From the NCBI GenBank assembly GCA_965199165.1, contig OZ240681.1:3906001-3970000 (forward strand): DNA of 64,000 nt. The letters are read 5' to 3'. This DNA is from LMUY01 sp965199165 (GTDB lineage: Bacteria; Pseudomonadota; Alphaproteobacteria; Acetobacterales; Acetobacteraceae). How positions within the stretch are numbered: position 1 is the stretch's first letter; each line of letters opens with the position of its first letter. Positions 58,723 through 64,000 of the stretch are shown here, one piece after another. The notes under the pieces were generated by a model. It saw nothing but the letters and a program-made list of their open reading frames with translations. It made no database searches and was not told the origin of the DNA. The position numbers were made by a program, and so were the translations under genes.

Positions 58723-59601
58723 TCAGCCCAATGAGAGGACGCCTTGCCAGATCTCGGGCTGCACGGTGTAGCCGGTGCCGGAGCGGGCGATCCGGACGAA
58801 GCCGGGGAAGTGCATGTGCATGCCGGTGACCAGCAAATCCTCGGCAGCCGCCCGTTCGAGGATGTCGAGCCGGGTCTTCGTCGCGAGCGCGGGATCGCTG
58901 TCGAACGGCAGGGTGGCCGCAGGGATGGCCGCCTGCACCTCCGGCACGTGCAGGATGTCGCCCCAGATCAGCAGGCGGTCCGAGCCGGCGCCGACGGCGT
59001 AGCCGGTGTGGCCCGGTGTGTGGCCGGGCAGGCTCACCGCTTCGATCCCGGGCAGCGGATCGGTTCCCCTGAACCGGCGCACGCGGTCGCCATAGGCGCC
59101 GACGGTCTTGTGGATGAGGTCGAAGGTCCCTTGCCGCGACTCTGGCGCTGCCGCCCGGTTGGTCTCGCTCAGCCAATAGGCCGCCTCGGCTTCGGGCACG
59201 ACCAGGTCGGCGTCGGCGAAGACCGCGGCGCCCGCGCTGTCCAGCAGCCCGCCGATATGGTCGCTGTGCAGATGCGTCAGCAGCACCACGTCGATCTCCG
59301 CCGCGGACACGCCAGCTTCCTCCAAATTGTGCCGCATCCGGCCGGCGCCGGGCCCCATCAACGCTCCCGCCCCGGCGTCGACCAGCACGGTTCGGTCAGG
59401 CCATTGCAGCAGGAACGTGTTGACGGCGGTGGTGAAAGGCGGCCGGCGGCCCGCAGCGCGCTGCAAGGTCTCCACTTCGTCCGGGCTGATGCCTTGCAGG
59501 ATGCCGGGCGGGAAGATGGCGTGGCCGTCGCTCAGCGCGGTGACGAGCACGTCCCCGACCATGCGGCGGTAGACACCGGGAACCTGGTCCGTCGCGATCA
59601 T
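58723..59601 (-). CDS. MBL-fold metallo-hydrolase
   Basis: A 292-aa metallo-beta-lactamase-fold hydrolase. The metal motif is LTHLHSDHIGGLL, with further ligands in LPGHTPGHTGY and TGMHMHFPG. N-acyl homoserine lactonases and many other esterases share this fold, so the substrate is unknown. Its ATG overlaps the stop of the DUF815 ATPase gene as ATGA, so they are co-translated. Confidence 0.88.
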   Translation of the reverse strand: MIATDQVPGVYRRMVGDVLVTALSDGHAIFPPGILQGISPDEVETLQRAAGRRPPFTTAVNTFLLQWPDRTVLVDAGAGALMGPGAGRMRHNLEEAGVSAAEIDVVLLTHLHSDHIGGLLDSAGAAVFADADLVVPEAEAAYWLSETNRAAAPESRQGTFDLIHKTVGAYGDRVRRFRGTDPLPGIEAVSLPGHTPGHTGYAVGAGSDRLLIWGDILHVPEVQAAIPAATLPFDSDPALATKTRLDILERAAAEDLLVTGMHMHFPGFVRIARSGTGYTVQPEIWQGVLSLG

Positions 59602-60464
59602 GCAGCGTGCTCCTCAGTGATATGGCCCAGCCGGCCGGCCAGGTCCTGGATGAACTGCCAAGCCACCCGGCCGGATCGGCCACCCCGGCCGGCAGACCAG
59701 GCGATCGCCTCCGCCTGCAACGCCGCCGGGTCGACCGGCAAGGCCAGATCGCTGGCGTAAGCCTGAACCATGGCGAGGTAGGTTGGTTGGTCGCAGTTGT
59801 GGAAGCCGATCCATAGCCCGAAACGGTCGGACAGCGATACCTTCTCCTCCACCGCCTCGCCGGGGTTGATGGCGCTGCCGCGCTCGTTCTCGATCATGTC
59901 CCGCGGCATTAGGTGGCGGCGGTTGGACGTGGCGTAGAACAGCACGTTGGCGGGCCGACCCTCGATGCCGCCATCCAGGACGGATTTCAGCGCTTTGTAG
60001 TCGGCATCCTCCCGCTCGAAGGAGAGGTCGTCGCAGAACACCAGGCAGCGGCGGTCGCTGGCCCGCAGCAGGTTGAGCAGGCCGGGCAGGGTCGCGATGT
60101 CCTCGCGCGCGATCTCGACCAGCGCCAGGCTGCCGGGATGGCGGGCCAGCGCCTCCGCGTGCGCAGCCTTCACCAGGGAGGATTTGCCCATGCCCCGGGC
60201 GCCCCACAGCATGGCGTTGTTGGCCGGCAGCCCGGCGGCGAAGCGCACCGTGTTGGTCAGGAGCCGGTCGCGCTGCGGCGCCACCCCTTGCAGCAGTCCA
60301 AGCCGCACATGCGCCACGTGCGGCACCGGCTGCAACCGGGCGTCCTCCGGGTGCCAGACGAACGCGTCGGCATCGGCCAGGGCCACGGCGGCACGCGGCG
60401 GAGGGGCCAAGCGGTCCAACGCATCGGCGATGCGGGCGAGCAGGGGGGCTAGGCTTGCGTCCAA
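59598..60464 (-). CDS. DUF815-family P-loop ATPase
   Basis: A 288-aa AAA+-like ATPase. Walker A is GARGMGKSS, and the Walker B region is CLVFCDDLSFEREDADYKALKSVLDGG, the core DUF815 motif. NVLFYATSNRRHLMPRDM and SDRFGLWIGFHNCDQ match the family. Cellular role is unknown. The first codon appears to be TTG at 60464. It is divergent from yajC. Confidence 0.88.
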   Translation of the reverse strand: MDASLAPLLARIADALDRLAPPPRAAVALADADAFVWHPEDARLQPVPHVAHVRLGLLQGVAPQRDRLLTNTVRFAAGLPANNAMLWGARGMGKSSLVKAAHAEALARHPGSLALVEIAREDIATLPGLLNLLRASDRRCLVFCDDLSFEREDADYKALKSVLDGGIEGRPANVLFYATSNRRHLMPRDMIENERGSAINPGEAVEEKVSLSDRFGLWIGFHNCDQPTYLAMVQAYASDLALPVDPAALQAEAIAWSAGRGGRSGRVAWQFIQDLAGRLGHITEEHAA

Positions 60465-60536
60465 CGGGGCCTCGGCTTGACGGGGAAGCCGGGCAAACTA
60501 TGGTCCGCCGCCACCCACCGCAACCCGGACCCCGTC

Positions 60537-60875
60537 ATGTTCATCTCTTCCGCCCATGCCCAGGGCTTCGACCTGGGCGGCGCGTTCGCGCAGTATTCGC
60601 AATTCCTGCCCATCGTCCTGATCTTCGGCGTGTTCTACTTCCTGCTGATCCGGCCGCAGCAGACCGCCCAGAAGAAGCTCAAGGCCCGGCTGTCGAACCT
60701 GCGCCGCGGGGACAAGGTGGTCACCGGCGGCGGGCTGGTCGGCGTGGTGCAGCGGGTGAAGGAAGGCAGCAACGAGGTGGAGATCGAGCTGGCCCCGAAC
60801 GTCCGGGTGACGGCGGTGCGCGAGACGATCAACACCGTGATCGACCCGGTGGCGGCGAACGATACGAAGAAGTAA
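60537..60875 (+). CDS. yajC: Preprotein translocase accessory subunit YajC
   Basis: A 112-aa protein with one membrane helix (LPIVLIFGVFYFLLIRPQQ) and a cytosolic domain (LSNLRRGDKVVTGGGLVGVV). YajC associates with SecDF. The ATG 60537 start gives MFISSAHAQG; longer in-frame starts would only add an unusual leader. secD and secF are not next to it here, although the usual order would place them downstream. Confidence 0.93.
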   Translation: MFISSAHAQGFDLGGAFAQYSQFLPIVLIFGVFYFLLIRPQQTAQKKLKARLSNLRRGDKVVTGGGLVGVVQRVKEGSNEVEIELAPNVRVTAVRETINTVIDPVAANDTKK

Positions 60876-60885
60876 GGAGCGTGGG

Positions 60886-61542
60886 ATGAGGGTGGGGCGA
60901 CAGGCAGGCTGGTTGGCTCTCGGTTTGGCGATGTCCGGCTGCGCCGCGCCAGCCGGCGTGGTGCCGGCCGCCGTCCAGGGCGCTGCCGCGGACTACCCGC
61001 CGATGATCCTGGGCCGCAACGTGCATGCCACCGACGGGAGCGACGTGCCGCGTTCCTGTCCGGCGCCCGGCGCCCGGGTGGAGCAGAAGGGCGGCCCCGC
61101 CTTCGAATACGGCGGCTCCGACCCATCGAGCCCCGACCTCTGCGTGATGAAGGTTGGCGGCGACACCGTGAAGGGCTGGTACGGCATCTGGCTGACGGAC
61201 TGGCCGGGCGCGGATAACGCCCGCGGGGCGCTGCGCCAGATCATCCATGCCCCCAGCGGCACCGTGACGGGGTTCGACACGAACATGTTGCCGGGTCTTC
61301 AGTGGCATGACCTGGTCCGCAACGAGGGCGTCGAGGACATCCTGCTGTTGGGCCACACCTACCACGCGCTGAAGCTCAGCCATTACCGCGAAGGCTTCGG
61401 CAACAACGACTATCGCTCCGTCAGCACGGTGTGGAAGGACATCCCGACCGGCATGCTGATCTACGGGACCTACCAGCACATCTCCGGCACGCCGGAGATC
61501 GACGACCCGCTGCTGCCGACCGCCATCGTTCCGGCGAAGTAG
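60886..61542 (+). CDS. Predicted lipoprotein of unknown function
   Basis: A 218-aa protein with a lipoprotein signal (LALGLAMSGC, lipid on Cys19). The mature domain contains two further cysteines (PRSCPAPG and PDLCVMKVGG) that could pair, and a Tyr/Trp-rich part (GWYGIWLTDWPGADN). I do not recognise the family. It follows yajC after 10 bases and converges with the histidine kinase gene. Confidence 0.7.
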   Translation: MRVGRQAGWLALGLAMSGCAAPAGVVPAAVQGAAADYPPMILGRNVHATDGSDVPRSCPAPGARVEQKGGPAFEYGGSDPSSPDLCVMKVGGDTVKGWYGIWLTDWPGADNARGALRQIIHAPSGTVTGFDTNMLPGLQWHDLVRNEGVEDILLLGHTYHALKLSHYREGFGNNDYRSVSTVWKDIPTGMLIYGTYQHISGTPEIDDPLLPTAIVPAK

Positions 61543-61551
61543 CGCCTGCCG

Positions 61552-63939
61552 CTACGAGGCCAGGACGCTCTGCAACTTCGCGGCAAGGTCCTCCCGCAGG
61601 TAGGGCTTGCGCAACAGTGCCACGTCCGCAGGGAGTTCGCGCACGCCGCCGGTGGCGGTGGCGGTGTAGCCTGAGGTGAGGAGGACCTTCAGGTTGGGCC
61701 GCAGCAGCCGAGCCTCGTCGGCCAGTTGCGCGCCGTTCATGCCGCCCGGCATCACCACGTCGGAGAACAGGATGTCGATCCGCTCCGGATAGCGCAGCAG
61801 GTCGAGTGCGATGCGCGCGTCCGACGCCGTCATCACGCTGTAGCCGAGGGCCGTCAGGCTCTCCCCGGCCATCTCCCGCACCGTCTCGTCGTCCTCCACC
61901 ACCAGCACCACCTCGCCACCGGTCGCACGGCGGAGGGGGACGACCATGTCGCCGGGGGCCGGGCGCGACGCGCCGTGCGAGCGGGGCAGATAGAGGATGA
62001 CGCTGCATCCCTTGCCGGGCGAAGTCTCGACCTTGCACGTGCCGCCGGCCTGCTGGACGAAGCCGTAGACCTGGCTCAGCCCGAGCCCCGTCCCCTTGCC
62101 GACGTCCTTGGTGGTGAAGAACGGTTCGAACGCGCGGGTGGCGGTGGCGGCATCCATGCCCGACCCATCGTCGGACACCGTCACGCGGAGATAGTGGCCC
62201 GCCGCCAACCCGGCGACCCTGTGCCCGCCCTCCTCTCCGACCTGCACGTTGCGGGTGGCGATTCGCAGGGTGCCGCCCTCCGGCATCGCGTCGCGCGCGT
62301 TGCCGGCCAGGTTCAGCAGCACTGCCTGGAACTGGTTGGGGTCGATCCGGGCCGGATCGAGCTCTGGGTCGAGTTCGAGCTCGATGCGGATCGCCTCGCC
62401 CACGCCGCGCTGCAGCAGCGGCAGGAACTCCCGCACCAGCCGGTTCGGGTTCAGCGTCTCCGTTTGCAGGACCTGGCGCCGCGAGAACGCCAGCAGCTTC
62501 TCCGTCAACTCGGTGCCGCGTCGCCCGGCGGTGAAGGCGTTCCGCGCCAGGCGCTCCACGCGGGAGGCGCTTTGCGGGGTGCGGATGATCAGGTCCAGGC
62601 TGCCCAGGATCACCGTCAGCAGATTGTTGAAGTCGTGCGCCATCCCGCCCGTGAGCTGGCCGATCGCCTCCATCCGCTCCACTTGGCGCAGCCGCTCCTC
62701 CGTCTCACGCCGCTTGGTCGTGTCCATCAGGCAGCCGGCGATGGCGACTGGCTTTCCAGCCGGGTCGAACGAGGTTCGGCCCCATAGCGCCACCCAACGC
62801 ACGGCATCGTCCGACCGGCGGATGCGGCATTCGAGCTCCAGCCGCCCGTCCCGCATCGCCTGCTCCAGCGCGGCGCCGGCGGCGAGCCGGTCCGACGGGT
62901 GGACGTGATCGATGAACGTCGCCATGGACCATTCCGGCTGCAGCTTCGCGTAGCCGAAGATGGCGTCGTGCCGCAGCGTGCGCTGCGCCGTGCCGGAGAT
63001 CAGGTCCCACTCCCATCCGGCCATCTCGCTGGCGTCGAGTGCGAGCTCCAGGTTGGCCCGGGCGGCTTGCGCCTCCGCCCAGGCGGCGTCCCGGTCCACC
63101 GCCGTCTCTTCAGCCCGGTGATAGAGGAAGTCGAGCTCCCACAAGTACACCCCAAGGATGACCAGCCCGGCCACCAGCGCCGCGACCCGCCCGGCAAACC
63201 AGCCGACGGTGTACCGGGCTGCAGCGGCGTCGGTGACGACGTTGTCCAGCAGCAGCAGCGCGAGCGAGACGGCGAGCCACAGCTGCAACACGCTGCGCAA
63301 CCGCGTGGTCCAGCACAGGACCACCAGGGCCGAGATCGTCAGCAGCGACAACACGGGGCCGATGCCCGACGTGGTCAGCGCGCGGTAACCGCCGTCGGGG
63401 TCCGAGGATACGGGAAGGTAGCCGACGCCATGCACCACCAGGACGGTGATCGCCGCGCCCGCCGCGCAGACCGTGGCGACGGTGCCCCAGAGGGCGGTGT
63501 CGACCAAAGCCGGCGGCGTGGTGCGGGCCCGGCCGTCCCCCTCCATGACCGCATAGGGCAGGGCGAACAGTGGCGGTCCGAGGTGCCAGAACGTCCACAG
63601 CCAGGTCAGCGTGGCCGGCCCGCGGCCAAACAGCAGGCCGTCGGCCAGCATGTTCGGGGTGCAGGCCAGTTGCACGGCGACCATCAGGGTGGTGTAGAGC
63701 GCTCCCGCACCGAGGATCAGCAGCGGCACGGAGCGGATGCGGCGATACTGGGCCAGGAAGAGCCACGCCGTGAGCGCGTAGACCAGCACGAGCACGCCCT
63801 GGTTCAGCGCCAGGAAGCCCGGCATGGCCGGGACGGGGCTGCCCGCCCAGGGCAAGACCGCGGCGGTCGCGGCCGCGAACACCAGGCAGAGCCCGAGCGC
63901 CGCCAACCAGGAACGGCGCCCCGCTTCCTTCGTGGCCAA
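61552..63939 (-). CDS. Membrane hybrid histidine kinase/response regulator (MASE4-like sensor)
   Basis: A protein of at least 795 aa. Residues about 10-275 hold seven or eight hydrophobic helices resembling a MASE4 sensor (TLTWLWTFWHLGPPLFALPYA, RYTVGWFAGRVAAL). A PAS domain lies at about 295-415, HisKA follows with His435 in GGMAHDFNNLL, then the ATPase domain (DDGSGMD, GKGTGLGLSQVYG). A C-terminal receiver ends the protein, with phospho-acceptor Asp727 in ILFSDVVMPGG. The start is not secure: TTG 63939 is used, but the frame stays open to the right edge without ATG or GTG, so the true N-terminus may lie outside the window. Confidence 0.85.
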   Translation of the reverse strand: MATKEAGRRSWLAALGLCLVFAAATAAVLPWAGSPVPAMPGFLALNQGVLVLVYALTAWLFLAQYRRIRSVPLLILGAGALYTTLMVAVQLACTPNMLADGLLFGRGPATLTWLWTFWHLGPPLFALPYAVMEGDGRARTTPPALVDTALWGTVATVCAAGAAITVLVVHGVGYLPVSSDPDGGYRALTTSGIGPVLSLLTISALVVLCWTTRLRSVLQLWLAVSLALLLLDNVVTDAAAARYTVGWFAGRVAALVAGLVILGVYLWELDFLYHRAEETAVDRDAAWAEAQAARANLELALDASEMAGWEWDLISGTAQRTLRHDAIFGYAKLQPEWSMATFIDHVHPSDRLAAGAALEQAMRDGRLELECRIRRSDDAVRWVALWGRTSFDPAGKPVAIAGCLMDTTKRRETEERLRQVERMEAIGQLTGGMAHDFNNLLTVILGSLDLIIRTPQSASRVERLARNAFTAGRRGTELTEKLLAFSRRQVLQTETLNPNRLVREFLPLLQRGVGEAIRIELELDPELDPARIDPNQFQAVLLNLAGNARDAMPEGGTLRIATRNVQVGEEGGHRVAGLAAGHYLRVTVSDDGSGMDAATATRAFEPFFTTKDVGKGTGLGLSQVYGFVQQAGGTCKVETSPGKGCSVILYLPRSHGASRPAPGDMVVPLRRATGGEVVLVVEDDETVREMAGESLTALGYSVMTASDARIALDLLRYPERIDILFSDVVMPGGMNGAQLADEARLLRPNLKVLLTSGYTATATGGVRELPADVALLRKPYLREDLAAKLQSVLAS

Positions 63940-64000
63940 GGTCTGCAGCAGCGGACGGGCGGTGACGGTATGACCCTGTGCGCTGCGGGGCGGGGGCCCT

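Noticed and set aside
1..64000. CRISPR array
   Set aside because: No set of regularly spaced identical repeats was seen; the repeated elements are palindromes at irregular intergenic sites.

Overview
The window is high-GC, gene-dense bacterial DNA that looks like an alphaproteobacterial chromosome, most likely Rhodospirillales/Acetobacteraceae. The reasons are the ntrC-ntrY-ntrX order, a glyA-nrdR-ribD-ribE-ribBA-ribH-nusB-thiL block, a magnesium-type HemB, a fused indolepyruvate oxidoreductase and two branched-chain-type ABC transporter operons. Assignment is by family recognition only; there is no rRNA and the genus cannot be named.

Layout. 1-6.4 kb: the end of ntrC, the NtrYX two-component pair, a LolA-like chaperone, a class I amidotransferase-like hydrolase, an FAA-type hydrolase and a small Tyr/Pro-rich secreted protein. 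6.5-11.1 kb: first Liv/HAAT transporter on the minus strand (livK-H-M-G-F as separate genes). 11.2-15.0 kb: exonuclease III, then a tightly overlapping chain aat, two paralogous secreted proteins and an MsrQ-like membrane protein. 15.1-20.8 kb: second Liv transporter (livM and livG fused) with a Nudix gene and a Uma2 gene. 20.8-26.9 kb: catabolic genes (acyl-CoA ligase, second Uma2, ABM monooxygenase, tartrate dehydratase-like enolase, orphan molybdopterin dehydrogenase large subunit). 27-32.2 kb: galE, then gap-pgk-gtrA-glycosyltransferase-tag on the minus strand.

32.4-35.0 kb is the most unusual part. It is a plus-strand island between gap and a transketolase-like gene. It carries a modular toxin-like protein with a compositionally foreign C-terminus, an overlapping immunity-like gene, a truncated second copy of the toxin gene with a different tail, and a second immunity paralogue. 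A 30-bp-stem palindromic repeat closes it. This reads as a polymorphic toxin-immunity locus with an orphan module. The neighbouring transketolase homologue has lost several cofactor and catalytic residues.

37-45.8 kb: M20 amidohydrolase, a lipoprotein, three small proteins with a single C-terminal membrane segment (one only 56 aa), an MFS exporter, tRNA-Ser(GGA), lepA, a GNAT, hemB and a dienelactone-hydrolase-like secreted protein that lacks its nucleophile. 45.8-52.6 kb: glyA, then a palindrome-repeat mosaic, then nrdR and the riboflavin genes with nusB and thiL. 52.6-64 kb: creatininase-family protein, a divergent Lrp regulator with indolepyruvate oxidoreductase and acyl-CoA dehydrogenase, an MBL hydrolase with a DUF815 ATPase, yajC, a lipoprotein and a membrane hybrid histidine kinase that may run off the right edge.

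A family of short palindromes built on CTCTCCC/GGGAGAG, often flanked by a GGTGAGGG-like tail, is scattered through at least eight intergenic sites. No CRISPR array, transposase, integrase, rRNA or riboswitch was recognised.
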